64,000 nt of DNA from Lithospermum erythrorhizon (lineage: Eukaryota; Streptophyta; Magnoliopsida; Boraginales; Boraginaceae), in NCBI GenBank assembly GCA_019722365.1, contig JADFUC010000912.1, positions 113,412 to 177,411 of the forward strand, read 5' to 3'. Within the stretch, counting starts at the first letter, position 1. The number at the start of each line of letters is the position of its first letter. The translations under genes were made by a program, and so were the position numbers. The notes beneath the pieces are model-generated. The model ran no database searches and was not told where the DNA came from. It worked only from the letters and a program-made list of their open reading frames with translations. Of the stretch, positions 1 through 11,389 are shown piece by piece.

Positions 1-299
1 TTTTGAATAATCTCATATTACGATTATTAGCCATTTTATTTTACGAGTTGATATTAGCCGGATTAGTCGACATTTATGTATTTCGATCTGATAGCCATTG
101 CACATTCACAAAATCTACAATATCCACCACTTTTCCACCTACATGAATTGTGATATTCTGCTTATGTCTCTTAACTTATTCAACTATGGAAAATCTGCAT
201 GAATGCTTCCCAGCATACGAAAAAAAACAAAAGGTTTTCAAATTTTGAATTACGCAGTTTGACTTCTTAAATTTTAAATTTTGTATACGATGTACACTT

Positions 300-576
300 C
301 AATTGGCTTCTTAATTTTATTAATCATTTGGGTCTTGATGATTTAGTCATTTAGGTTTAATAGCCCATACATAATTGGAAATCGTAATGGTATTAAGATT
401 TTTGAGAAAATTGAAAGAGCTATGTCTAATTATGAGTGGTCTTTGATTTTTCCCGATAGGACTTGTGAAATCCTCCCCATCCAAAGACCAGATCATGCTC
501 CACTTATCATCTCTACAAAAATAAAACCCGAGCCTCTAGCGACCGCTGGAAATTAGATCGTTTCTACATTTCTTGG
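300..576 (+). mobile_element. LINE fragment a: end of endonuclease domain
   Basis: In the plus frames the sequence reads FINHLGLDDLVI (about 316-350), then IGNRNGIKIFEKIERAMSNY (from about 374), then PDHAPLIIST (about 484-517). This is the order found at the C-terminal end of plant L1-type LINE endonucleases: the GL.DL helix, the F.KIDRA.. block and the SDH.PL catalytic strand. The conserved His of the DH pair is present. The frame shifts between blocks and has stops, so it is a relic. It is cut at 577 by an LTR element and continues at 4209. Bases 1-300 are probably the same element, but no block there is clear enough to claim. Confidence 0.72.
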
Positions 577-1467
577 TGAAAGTGTAATTATTTATTGAAA
601 TAGGAAGTAAAAGATCTGTTTGGAGACACCTTTGTTAGACCACCCGGTCGATAGCAGGTTGGACATGAAGCAATAGGCAGAAACGAGTGTTTTAAGACAC
701 GAGCTGTCGGTAATACTTGGGCCTTAGCGATAAAGTGGCTCAGATATACAATCTGCAGTAAAAACACCACAAGATGATAACCCGGTTCGATTTTAGCGTA
801 AAAGCAAATGCGGGGAACCAGGCCTTGATAGAGTTTCAACTATAATAATGAGAATTACAAATAAGGTCTTATATACTCCCTCGAGCGTCTATTCTCCACT
901 ACATCAAGATGTATAAGTTCAGGCTCCCCCTGATTATAACTTGCCCACATCCTTGTTCACAGCATTCACCCATCTAAGTATGTGTAAGCTATAATAATTT
1001 CACTAGAACAAAAGCTGTTGTAACGGGTGTGCAGGCAGTTGTACAAAAACTAATGGAGTTTATAGTAACATAATTCGACCCTCTGATAAAAAGGTAAAAT
1101 CTTTTATGCTCTTCTCATAAAAATAATCTGTGACTCTCTATTATTTTTACAGTGCAGTATAGATGCATGCAGTGAGGCGCTTTATATAATGTAGACACAA
1201 CGAGTTTATGGTAATAACTTCCATAATAAAACCTTCCATAATTAGCCGATCTTTCACTTGTCCAGCAACCAAATCATGGCACATGCTTAGAATTAAAACT
1301 CCAGACATTACCATATATTGTAGGACAAAAATATCTCTTCGATTATTACCAAATTGACAAAATCTAGAAAATATACGCAATATCGTGATGGCAGGCGCTT
1401 AACTATCTTTGACACTTTGTTCCGACAACCGTAACATTCGCGGTTTGCTATCAAAAATTGCTAGCCA
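577..1467 (-). repeat. Left LTR of the 577-4208 element
   Basis: It is the partner of 3314-4208. It matches along its whole length, with scattered substitutions and small indels, so the insertion is old. Confidence 0.72.
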
Positions 1468-3313
1468 ATAAAACACTATGAACTCTACTTTTGGCTAATA
1501 TTTTTTTAGGCAGCTCCCTTTTCCCTCAATGCATCTCCCCGCATAATAATCAATCTGACAAAGGATGATTTTTTAATTAAATTAGCATCCTTTGAGTGTA
1601 GTAGAACCTCGGCTTTGACCGTTAAAACGCATGTGAGATTCGTCATGAACATGTACATCCAGGACAAAGACATTAGCTTCAACTTCTCTTTTATGAAGAT
1701 CCCGCTTGATCCTCAGCGCTTTATGCTTACTTGACTACAAGAATTACACCGATCATCGTTCTTGATGTCTTCCGTTGTTGAACTCTTTAGAATTACTTTT
1801 TGATCCTCGAATTTCACTTTACGATGAATTGATAAAGAATTTTTGAATATAGAATACGTTTAGAATACGGAACATGAGAATCGGATATATTGATAAATGC
1901 TCTACCGTAGGGAAAGCTATAAAAATATGGTCTTATGTGGCCCTTACTTCCCTTGATGATGGCAAACCCATTGTTTTAACGTTTTGCTCAGGTTGTCTTT
2001 GCTATTAGAATTTGACATTGTTAGACCAACATCATTAACACTTGGCTTGACAGTTGGGATGCATTAGCTTTTGCAGTTGGAATAAACTTTAATTCTTTAA
2101 CACATATCCGGTGACATATCCTTTGTATGGTCGTTTTGGAGATTGACCCGAGGAGAAAATTTAAATGCAGCTTGGAAGTGCGAGGAATTGGCATGCGGAC
2201 GGTTACTACCATGAATTCTAATTAGGTGGGTAATTTCTCAACATTCTCCTTTAATTGAGTTGACATTTAACATCTTATTGTTTCATCAATAAGAATCCTA
2301 TTTTCTTTAGTTTGCCGGATCTACTTTGCAGGCATTGATAATTGAGCAATTATTTATGCTTCCTTTCAACTAATCCTTGATAGTCATCTCTTCATCATCC
2401 TTTACTACTTCATCAGTCATACAAGGAGATTCATCCCGGCTTTGGATGTGAATACATGAAACTTCCGAAATGCCGTTCAATTGTTGCATTTAACTAGGAG
2501 CTTCAGGAATTGGCATTCACTTCTTTCTGAAGATTTGAATGGTCAATACGAACATCACCATAACGCTACATTCTTGATATTGGATTGTTGATCCAATCCA
2601 TTTCGACATTTGTGTCTAGATGGGGTCTTATGGACATTGACTTTTAGACAGCAGTGTTGCCAAATTCTTCGATCGTCAAGACATTTCGTCTTAATAAGAG
2701 AACCAAATACCTCGCCAAGCCCTCATGATCAGATGTCATTCACCTCTTACATGTGACCACTTTGGAGTTGATCTCTTAGGAGAGAATAAAGTATCTTCGA
2801 CAATCTTTGTGAGTTGTCTTCTACTTGAATCTAAATTTATTTGATATATCTTGGCGATAATAAATTCCAGTAGTGGTAAATCTTCATTCGTTCTCAGTTC
2901 TCAAATTTGGTGTTGAGAAGTTGGGCGTATCTGAACCTTAGCTAGTTCCTTAGTACACATGCGAAGTGTTTGAAACTTAACAGCTTTAACATGTTGAATA
3001 AATATATCATATTTATGTTCTGTGACAGCGTATTGAAATAAAGAGCCTTGATTTCCATTGAAGCCGCGTTCACTTTCTTGTCAATTTCCGTCTTAGGTTT
3101 ACTCAATCAGGAGCGTTAGGTAAAGTCCGTTTGTGGAGAGTCGGCCGGATAAAATAGATGTTCATGTTTTGATATTCATGGATCTCAGTAGCAGCCATTC
3201 TACTCTTCAGTATATGGTGACCCGTCAAGTTGTAGGGCGACTTTTGTACTTAGCTATCTGGCTGCTAAAATTACAATAGTCGCTTTGTATGTCGTGGCCA
3301 TCACGATACCGCT

Positions 3314-4208
3314 TGAAAGTGTAATCGGCGTGAAAATGGGAAGTAAAGTCTGTTTCTTTGTTAGACCGCGATTCGATGCGGTTGGACACCCAAACAGAAT
3401 AAACGAAACGAAGTGTTAAAACCTTGTGTCGATGCCTTGGACAACGGCCTTTGATAAAGAATTTGACGGAGATATATGTCTTGATAAAAACACCACAAGA
3501 TGATAACCCGGTTCGGTGCAACATGCACCTACGTGCAGGGACAACACACTTGATGAAGGATTGACTATGATAATGAGAATTACAAATAGTGCTATGCCAC
3601 CGACATATTACACTTTTGTCAAGTGTATAAGTTTAGGCTCACACGATTATAATACCCACATCTTCTTCCTTTCTACATCACAGTATGTGTAAACTTCAAT
3701 AATTTTCACTAGAAACAAAAGCTATTTGTAACGGGTGTCATGAGCAGTTGTCACAAGCTAATGAGTTTATAGTAACACTCAGTACATTCAGCCTACAATA
3801 AAAGCTAAAATCTTTTATCCTCTTTTCCTCACAAAATAATACAGAACTCTCTATTGTTTTTCCGGTACAGTCTAGATATGTAAGTGAGGCCTTTATATAA
3901 TGTAGGCACAAACAAGTTTATGGTAATAGCTTTCGCCATGAAAACCTTGTAATTCTTTGATACTTCTTGTCCTATAACCAACCAAATCGTACTTTTATGC
4001 TTGAGTGCGCTCCAGAGACATTACCATGTAGGGCGAAAATATCTCTTCAATTATTACCAAATTGACAAAATCTCAAAAATATACAACATGATATCGGCGA
4101 TGGCGAATTGTTGCAACTTGATGTCTTTGGCGCTTGTTCCAATATTTAGTCAGCATTCCGCAGTTTACTTTATCAAGAAAATTGCCCGATGATAAAAGCT
4201 AGCTAGCA
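3314..4208 (-). repeat. Right LTR of the 577-4208 element
   Basis: It is the partner of 577-1467. A possible primer-binding site adjoins its left edge on the minus strand, which makes this the 5' LTR. Confidence 0.72.
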
Positions 4209-4549
4209 ACTTTGGTTATTCAGATGTTTTGAAAATGCTTGGACTACTCCCATTGATATATCTTTTTCTCATCGTTTGCTTGGATCCCACTCTCAAGCTT
4301 TCATTCCTAACTCTAAACTTCAAAATATCAAAAATAAAATTCAAAAGTAGAATAATAGTCGTGTTGGTAATTTATTTCTTCTAATTAAAAATATTCAAGC
4401 TGAATTAGTTTCTCATGAAATAAACCTGTAATATCCCGTAATTCTTTCTCTTCAGCCCAATCTTAGAACAAAAATTAAGGCTTACTTATTGTTGCGAGAA
4501 GAGCAATATTGGTGCAAAGATCTAAAATGCTTAGGCCCAATAGTGGTGA
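4209..4549 (+). mobile_element. LINE fragment b: linker between endonuclease and RT
   Basis: Plus-frame reading gives AWTTPIDISFSHRLLGSHSQ and further on AYLLLREEQYWC, the segment that joins endonuclease and reverse transcriptase in plant L1 LINEs (the E..YW..R.. block before the G..NTKFFH motif). It continues fragment a and is interrupted again at 4550. Its last codons (N-S-G-) are completed across the inserted solo LTR by D-I-N-T-K-F at 7201, which restores the expected GD.NTKF motif. Confidence 0.75.
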
Positions 4550-7199
4550 TGTAATAGCAGCGGCTACGTAAAAAACAAAATTTAAAATTTTCGATTCGGT
4601 GGGACCGGTGATAGTATAAATAATCTACGATAATATTATTTGTGATAATTTGAGCCGTATTACATTTATAATTTAGTAGTAATAGCCGAGGATAATTAAG
4701 TTAAATTAGATCGTTAAGTCGTTCGATAACTCGATTCGCATTGATTTCGAGCCTGAGCTTCATTAATGCGATTTTCGCTGACTTAAGACTTAAGGTTATC
4801 TTTCATCCCCTTATCAACACAAAAAAATCACAAAAATATCTTCCTCAATTCTCCCGTCTTGGCGAGAACCCCGAGGCGAAAGCCGCAAGCGAGATTTTTC
4901 TCTTCCGATTAACGGCTTTGTTGCTATCGCGTCCATACAGTTGATTGTTAAAGGGAGCGACATACCCTCGATTTTGAGGTAAGAAGTAGAGTTTGGTTTA
5001 TTTTAAGGGTTGACTTTTGGATGACACCATAACTTAATTTTATGATGAATCTTAGTTTGTTATGGGTTACATGATGTATATAAGTGATAGATCATGATTT
5101 AGAAGTGGTTCAAGAGGATGTTATAGTTTGATTTGACTTTTTTAGGTTTTTCGATTGAATTTTCAAATTGTCTTTTACGAGACCTTAAATGTGTAGAAGT
5201 TAGATTAGGGCCTTATTAGCTATTGTGATATTAAATTGGTGATTTAAATTGATTAAAGGAGTTAGGTTGAAAAAGTGTTAATTCAGTTGGTTGTAATTGA
5301 TATTTTGGAGTATAGGTAGTTAATTAGGGACCTATTTGATTAGCAGACGGCTTATAAGTTGATTTGTAATAATAAAAACAATAAGATGAATTTTAGCGGG
5401 ATCGATTTGGTTGTGTCCGATGAAAGTTATAATTTCGATGGATTTACCGTCATGTTAGACCGTTTAGAAATCGTTCCGATTAGAGTTGGTAATGTTTATT
5501 CTAGAGCGTAGTGGTATTAGTTCCGAGTATACTTGCGGGTGTTGTTAGGCCTTGACGCGGGGAAGGGGAGCTGCGTTCAGTGATCGCGTTCTTCGTGAGG
5601 ACTTTTGTGTAGTAGAGGTGAGTCTTTATCTCGCGGAGTGTTACTTCACGTACTTACTTTAAATTATTGAACATGTTATTGTGGTACGATTGTGAGAATG
5701 ATAGCACATGTAGCATTGTATGATTATGTAATTCGTTTATTAGCTGAGCCATGATATGATTATGTGATTATAATACATTCGTTGAAGATTGCTTGAGGTA
5801 AGTAATAAACTTGAACTCCCGACTTATATTCGATTTAAATGGCCTTTGTCGGCCTTTGTTGTATTCTGTGTGCTTGTCGGCAGCAGCATATGTATTTACG
5901 TAGCTCGTCGGCGATTTTGATTGATTTATGATTGTGAGATGTTTTAGGCGTGTCTTTGGATATTGTTTTGGAGTAGATTGAATTGTTTGTTGAAAGAGAG
6001 GTGTTGGTTGGGTTATGCGTGACTTTGAGGTGACTTGAGTATTAGGATATGACAACTAGGGTGAGTTGTTTGGGGAGTAGATTAGTTGGTTATTGAGAGG
6101 TGTTGGTTGGGTATCGTGACTTTGAGGTAGGCTTGAGTATTAGGATACTGACCTAGAATTGGGAAGGTTATGGGTTAGGTGGCTCTTTAAGGCGTGCCTC
6201 GACTGCGCCAGTTATAAGCGTTGTTTGCTCGAGCTTTATACTTCGGTATAAGGCGTTGTTTATCTTTTATACTTCGGTATAAGAAGCGTTGGTTATCGGC
6301 TTATATCGCGGTATAAAGAGCTGAATTGTTTATCATTTTATACTTCGGTATTAAAGCGTTGGTTATCGACTTTATACTTGGTATAAGGCGTTGTAGATTG
6401 ACGAGGTTGAGAGCATAATGCGTCGAGTTACAGAATCCGGATGGTATCCCAGTTGATAGTGATTGATGACTAGAGTATAGTTTTGTTGGGTCTGTGACTC
6501 ACAATTTCGTAATGGTTTGGTATAGTTTTATTCGGTGAGTTCATTCATTATTGAGACCTATATTCATGTTATGCCGTGATGTATGAGAATTTTCTTTGTA
6601 AGTATAAATATGGTGCATCTAGGTAGTTCGGTTATATCTATATATACGGCGTATTTGACTCACATGTTAATTTGTTGTGTCGTGGCGTATGGTTTAAGAT
6701 TTAGGTGTTAAGTTTCACTAAGTTTCGTGGCTTACACCGCACCGCTTTAGGCGGCATTTCGTTGTGCCGGGTTGGCCAGACTGACTAGTTGGCTTGAGAA
6801 GGCTGTTGGAGGGTTGTTCGAGTAGCTAGGTGAGCGTCGAGATTGGCGGAGGATCACCGCGGTCGATTTTGATGTGTTGTGAATGTTTTTTGATTGTTGT
6901 ACTTTATTTTTCAAACTGTATGTCGGCGATTGTCATTTGTATTCGAGTACAATACTTACTCTCTTTGTAGCCTTACCCGGCATTACTATTTATTTGGGAT
7001 ATGTTGTATATATATATGGAATTTGGTTGGTTAGATATCACACGATGGATTGTAAATTTTTAAGCTGTGATTATTTTAAAATATATATAATCATATTTTT
7101 GAAGGAAGCAGTAGTTTTAAAGCGAGTAGATCTGCTCGGTTTAATTGATTACGGTGTTCCGTATTATAATGACTACTCAGGGCGACCGTCCTCGTTACA
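4550..7199 (+). mobile_element. Solo LTR, family B copy 1 (2.65 kb)
   Basis: It begins TGTAAT at 4550 and ends TTACA at 7199, and gtga(t/c) lies on both sides, fitting a 4-5-bp target duplication. The LINE frame resumes exactly across it. A second copy lies at 15509-18000, a partial third at 62730-64000 and a diverged inverted relative at 37130-40210. Shared landmarks, in order, are a pyrimidine-rich leader ending in GAGGTAAGA (donor-like GT at 4979), a TTGACTTTT block, AGACCGTTTAGAAATCGTT (about 5457), the hairpin array (6210-6395), GTTTCACTAAG..GTGGCTTACACC (6710-6740) and a GTTGGTTAGAT block near the 3' end. No coding domain is present. Its length suits a Ty3/gypsy-type (Tat/Athila-like) or non-autonomous LTR, but the lineage is not proven. 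Confidence 0.75.
6210..6395 (+). repeat. Tandem hairpin array in LTR B copy 1
   Basis: About five units of 35-40 bp. Each has a GGCGTTG(T/G)TTATCR-like spacer followed by a short inverted repeat, typically TTATACTTCGGTATAA. The arms TATAC/GTATA flank a TTCG turn. Variants include TTATATCGCGGTATAA, TATACTTCGGTATT and TATACTTGGTATA. Confidence 0.8.
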
Positions 7200-9740
7200 G
7201 TGACATAAATACTAAATTCTACTACTCGTTTGTTACTTGGCGATCTAAATTAACTTAAATTTTAGAATTACGAGATAATAGTAATATCCTCCTCACCTCT
7301 AACCAAGACATCTTTAATCATTTCTATTCTTATTTCTTTTCTCTTTACACTTCTCCCTCATCTAGTAATGTTCAATCATTCACTCATTTTTCTTCTATTG
7401 AAAATATATAAACTAAGTTAACCCAGCTGATCAAATTCTGATCTCGGCCGTCCTTTAGCCCATACAGACTTCAAAATAGCTTTATTCTAAATGCATCGAG
7501 ATAAATTTCCGAGGACCTTATATAAGAAGCTACATAAGCTTTTTCAAAATAATTGGAACTTGATGAAAATATTATAATACTTTTGTTCAATCACAGAACT
7601 GTCTACTTAAAGAACTAAATAATACTTTCATCCTTTCAATCCACAAAGTAAAATCCTTAGCCCAACATAATATGGGCTATTAAAATAATAGTGAATAAAT
7701 CTTCCCACCTTAACTCCTTTCTTTCCCCTACCAAAATGGATTTCTTAACGGCCGGTTAATTTATGATAGTACTATCTTAGCCCAAGAAGTTACACATCAC
7801 ATTAGAACTTCTAAATACAAAAAAAATGGATTAGCTGCTATTAAAATTGACATGAGTAAAACCATTGATAGAATTAGGTGGGATTTCGTTATTGAAAGAT
7901 TAAAAAAATTAGGTTTCCCTAGATAAATCTTATTTTTGTATGTATCTCGGCTAATGGATGTACTACAAATATTTTGAAGCGCCGTGTGGACCCCGAAACG
8001 AGGTGATCCACCCATCGCTATTCTTTTTTCAATTTATACTGCTGACTCTTTGACTTCTTTACTCAAGGGCCAAAAGTTTAATAAAATTAAGAGAGTTTTA
8101 ATAGCTAAAAATAGTCCCCCCCCTCTGATCTTCTGTTTGCGGATGACAGTTTCTTTTTTATTCACTTAGACAAAAATAGCCCGAACAATTTTGCCTCCAT
8201 CCTTGATGCTTATTGTTGTGACTCTGGTCAAGTATTATTAGAATAAATCTCAGTTCACTTGGTACTGCAGCTTCGTATTCATATTAAAAATCATACTCTT
8301 TACATCATATTATAAAAGAATCTCCTACACTAGATAGATATCTTGGTATCTCTCTAGATATCTCTACTAATAGGAAACAAATTTTCCTTGATATTATTGA
8401 CAAAGTTAAACGGAGAATACTATCCTGGAAAAGCAAATTTCTTAACTTCTCTGGGAGCTGTACTATTATTAAATCTGTTCTCCAATCTATTCTAGTTTAT
8501 CCTATGAGAATTTATAAATTCATTCTCTCGTATTTTAATGAGATTGGTAGAATTTTTGCCAACTTTCTTTGGGGAGGTTCGCATCCAAATAACATCCATT
8601 GGATTAATTGGGATTTCTCGTATTAATATAAAAAGATGGAAGTCTTGGCTTTAAATATCTTAATCATTTAACTGCCTTCCGCTAACTTTGCCAAAATGGT
8701 TTGTAAGGCTCTTTACTTTCCTAAATCTCACTTACTAATAAAATACTAAAACCTAAATACTATCCGAATACACTTTCCTTAAATGCACCTCCAAAAGATA
8801 ACTTTCTTCTTGGGTTTGGAAAAGTATTCATCTTTGGACTCATGACCTTGATACATATGGTTTGGAAAGTTAGTTTTGGCAATTCTGTCAAAATTTGGGA
8901 TGATATCTGGTTTCATGATCTTAAAATTGATTGAAAAATACATAAACTTTACATGTCTACCTTGGTGTCTAACTAAAACACTAACAATTTGTCATGGAAC
9001 ATGGCCTTGTTAAACATGATTTTTCCTCCCTTTGTCATTAACCATATAATCAAAATTAGACTCTTAGCTGCTGATGATGTCAATGTTTGGTATAAACCCA
9101 CAATTAAGCCAAATATATTTCTAGGCCTTGACCCTTTGTCAAACTATTTCAAAGCCAAGTACCTTACTTGCTTGAGTACGGAAAAGACTGCGATTACACT
9201 ACACCTTAGAAAATCAAATCTTTTTTTTTGAAGGTCTCCTCAATAGGATATCGACTGAGGACAATTTAGAACACAAAACTAAAATAGACTTTGACACAAA
9301 TTGTTCCTTTTGTACTTCCTTTAAAGAAAGTGTAGATCATATTTTCTTCCGATGTCCACTGTAAAACGGTTTGGTGACACTATTAGTCGTATTCTTTGAA
9401 AACTACTATCTATGATTTTCTAGTCTTTTGGATTTTGAAATCGTGGGAGAATAGTTTATATATTAGAAAGAACATTATAATCACTAGAAGCTTGATTTGG
9501 AATATTTGGCTCCATAGAAATAATATTACTTTTAATCATTGTTTGTTTGATGTTAGCAAGTTAGTCATTTAGTTTGCTTTCTTCGTAAGGGAATGGGTCA
9601 GTGCTAATCGTTATAAAAAGCTACGTTAGAAATACTATCGGACTTGTAAAATCCATCCCGAGGATAATACCCTTTCAAAGTATATTCAACCACATTCCTT
9701 TAGTGTCTGTCATTTCCTCTTTAAATGCGACTTACGGGTA
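7200..9740 (+). mobile_element. LINE fragment c: reverse transcriptase and zf-RVT region
   Basis: From 7201 the frame gives GDINTKFYYSF, the start of the RT domain. About 7840-7922 reads IKIDMSKTIDRIRWDFVIER, the D.(S/A)K..DR..W..(V/I) fingers-palm block. About 8131-8160 reads LLFADDSFFF, with the catalytic FADD at about 8137-8148. From about 8985 a reverse-transcriptase zinc-binding domain follows: NLSWNMALLNMIFPP, then C..C within TNCSFCTSFKESVDHIFFRC (about 9300-9360). Stops and frameshifts occur throughout, for example the run of C at 8116-8123 just before FADD. Fragments a, b and c appear to belong to one LINE, now inactive. Confidence 0.85.
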
Positions 9741-10112
9741 GTAATCGATTTACCTCCGTCTTGGAACTTTTAGTTAACCGTCGAACCGTTTAGGTGGATC
9801 GTCAAATTAATTACGTTTATGGAAACAATCTGATTATTGGATCGGAAATGCGTATGATGTTGGGAACATCGTTGATAGCAATTCACATTGATTGTAAAAT
9901 ATATTTTGGAAATTTTGCTACGTCGTTTGCAAAACTCTTCTGGGATTATAATTGTTGTCTTGTTAGAGCCTTGACCGATTAATATACGTGATAGATGATT
10001 TTTTCAACTTAGATTAATGAATCTTTCACCCATCAGGAAGTCCAAGATTGGACTTAATGATGAAAATACATAGGTTAATATTTCTAAATTTATGGAGCCT
10101 AAGATATGTTCA
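9741..10112. other. Spacer, probable LINE tail
   Basis: The plus frame stays loosely readable to about 9780 and then degenerates. No poly(A) tail, target duplication or other gene was recognised here. Confidence 0.35.
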
Positions 10113-10848
10113 TATAAAATCTTCCACCATTTATTTTAAGTGATGTCATCCCTTTTATAGCATTTCATAACAACTCATTTTTTATCTCTTGACTAAGAAT
10201 ATTTTTCAACACTTTACGTATATATACTACTTCCAATTTTTCATTAAGAGTGTGTTTGACAATTTTTTCTCAACATCCAATTTTTCTTCCCGTAATTTCA
10301 ACACTGTGTTTGAATTTTTTTTATTAAGGGTTCGTTTTATTCATTTCATTGTATCTTTATTTTTACTATTCACTACGTACCTTTGTATTTTTTATTTCAT
10401 TAGTTATATATTGCATGTGCCAAATAATACTCCGTAATAAAAATAAGTCAAATGAGTCCACAATTTTCTAAGAAATAACCTGAAGCGGTTTGCTTTTTTT
10501 TTTTTTACGAAATATGTTTTATTTATTGATGAGTAAAATTTACAAGCATAGGCCGCTATTCCTTGTCAAAAATAACCTGAAGTTGTTTGCTATTATTACT
10601 AGATCGTATATATACTACGTCCATGTGGTGAAAAATAAATAAAGTATTATATGATAATTATTCCAACATTTTTTTAGTATTATTTTTAAAGTTCGAAAAA
10701 ATCAAGCCACCTTGCACGGTGGAGAATTTGTTTCCTTAGCGTACAGCGTTGAAATATATAGTTAGTAAAAAATAAATATGGGTTGTTATAAAATGCTAGA
10801 AAAGAGGGATGACATCACTTAAAATAAATGATGGGAAACTTTATATAA
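10113..10848. mobile_element. MITE-like TIR element
   Basis: The left arm (about 10113-10180) and right arm (about 10776-10848) are inverted copies. CATTTATTTTAAGTGATGTC in the left arm matches GACATCACTTAAAATAAATG in the right arm, and the match continues through GGGATGACATC and the ATAAC(C)CAT block, about 65-70 bp in all. The interior is AT-rich with no transposase, so this is a non-autonomous DNA element of about 736 bp. The long arms would suit a Mutator-like MITE. The superfamily is not settled, because no clear target duplication was found. Confidence 0.75.
10495..10569 (-). mobile_element. Extremely 5'-truncated L1 3' tail
   Basis: Read on the minus strand this is a tract of about 55 bp containing GTAAATTTTACTCATCAATA and ending AAACATATTTCGT followed by poly(A), which is the typical 3' end of plant L1 elements. 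It is flanked by a 22-bp direct repeat with two mismatches (10473-10494 and 10570-10591, core AAATAACCTGAAG). A poly(A) tail plus a long target duplication is the mark of target-primed reverse transcription. It lies inside the TIR element and so is younger than it. Confidence 0.75.
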
Positions 10849-10984
10849 CTGTACAATTTTTATTGACATGGGGTACAAATAGAATTCACGCAGGGAGAAA
10901 ATTCTTGATATACGGGTTTATCAAAGGTGAAGAGGATGTTGTCCCGAATAAATTATGGATCCACTAGCATTTCTTGACGATTTG

Positions 10985-11215
10985 TGAGATGTAAACTACT
11001 TGACTTGAGCTTGATTTGATCTTGATGAAGCTTGATTTGATTTGATTTGAGCTTGAGCTTGACTTGACGATTTGAACTTGACCTGAGCTTGATTTGATTA
11101 GATTTGAGCTTGAGCTTGGCTTGACTTGGTTTGATTTGAACTTGACTTGAGCTTGATTTGATTTGATTTAAGCTTGAGCTTAAGTTTGACTTGATTTGAT
11201 TTGATTTGATTTGGA
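10985..11215. repeat. Minisatellite of GAGCTTGATTTGATTT-like units
   Basis: Irregular tandem units combine GAGCTTG, ACTTGA and runs of TTTGA (ATTTGATTTGATTTG). The unit length varies because short TTTGA/CTTGA words have been gained and lost. Both strands give spurious open frames. Confidence 0.85.
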
Positions 11216-11389
11216 TAGGAGCTGCAGGCGAAGCCCCGGATATATGTCTGGTGGACTTGGATATAGTCGAGGATTGGGGAGGCGCTTAGCGGTAATATTC
11301 GCATGTTGGTTGTATGAACGTCTTGGAGTGCTTGGACTTGATCTCCACGGCCTATATGGACAGTGGGTCTGCAAGCGTTTGCGGTGTGG

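Larger units (their letters stand above)
577..4208 (-). mobile_element. LTR retrotransposon with two LTRs, no recognisable pol
   Basis: Two diverged direct repeats bound it: 577-1467 and 3314-4208, about 891 and 895 bp. Both begin TGAAAGTGTAAT and end TAGC(C)A, giving TG..CA termini. Shared internal blocks include AACACCACAAGATGATAACC and GTTTATGGTAATA. The minus orientation is suggested by a degenerate initiator-Met primer site (GCGGTATCGTGATGGCC, read on minus) next to the inner edge of the right LTR, and by a TATATAAAGG box in each LTR on that strand. A purine tract lies near 1511-1527. The 1.85-kb interior shows no reverse transcriptase or integrase by eye, so it is a non-autonomous or gutted element. 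Flanking cttgg and ctttgg may be a worn target duplication inside the LINE. Confidence 0.72.

Noticed and set aside
6210..6395. CRISPR-like regular repeats
   Set aside because: Spacers are themselves repeated, units degenerate, and the context is a plant LTR; this is a tandem array.
6883..7203. 106-codon plus frame
   Set aside because: It lies within the 3' part of solo LTR B; the matching part of copy 2 is not open, so it is not conserved.
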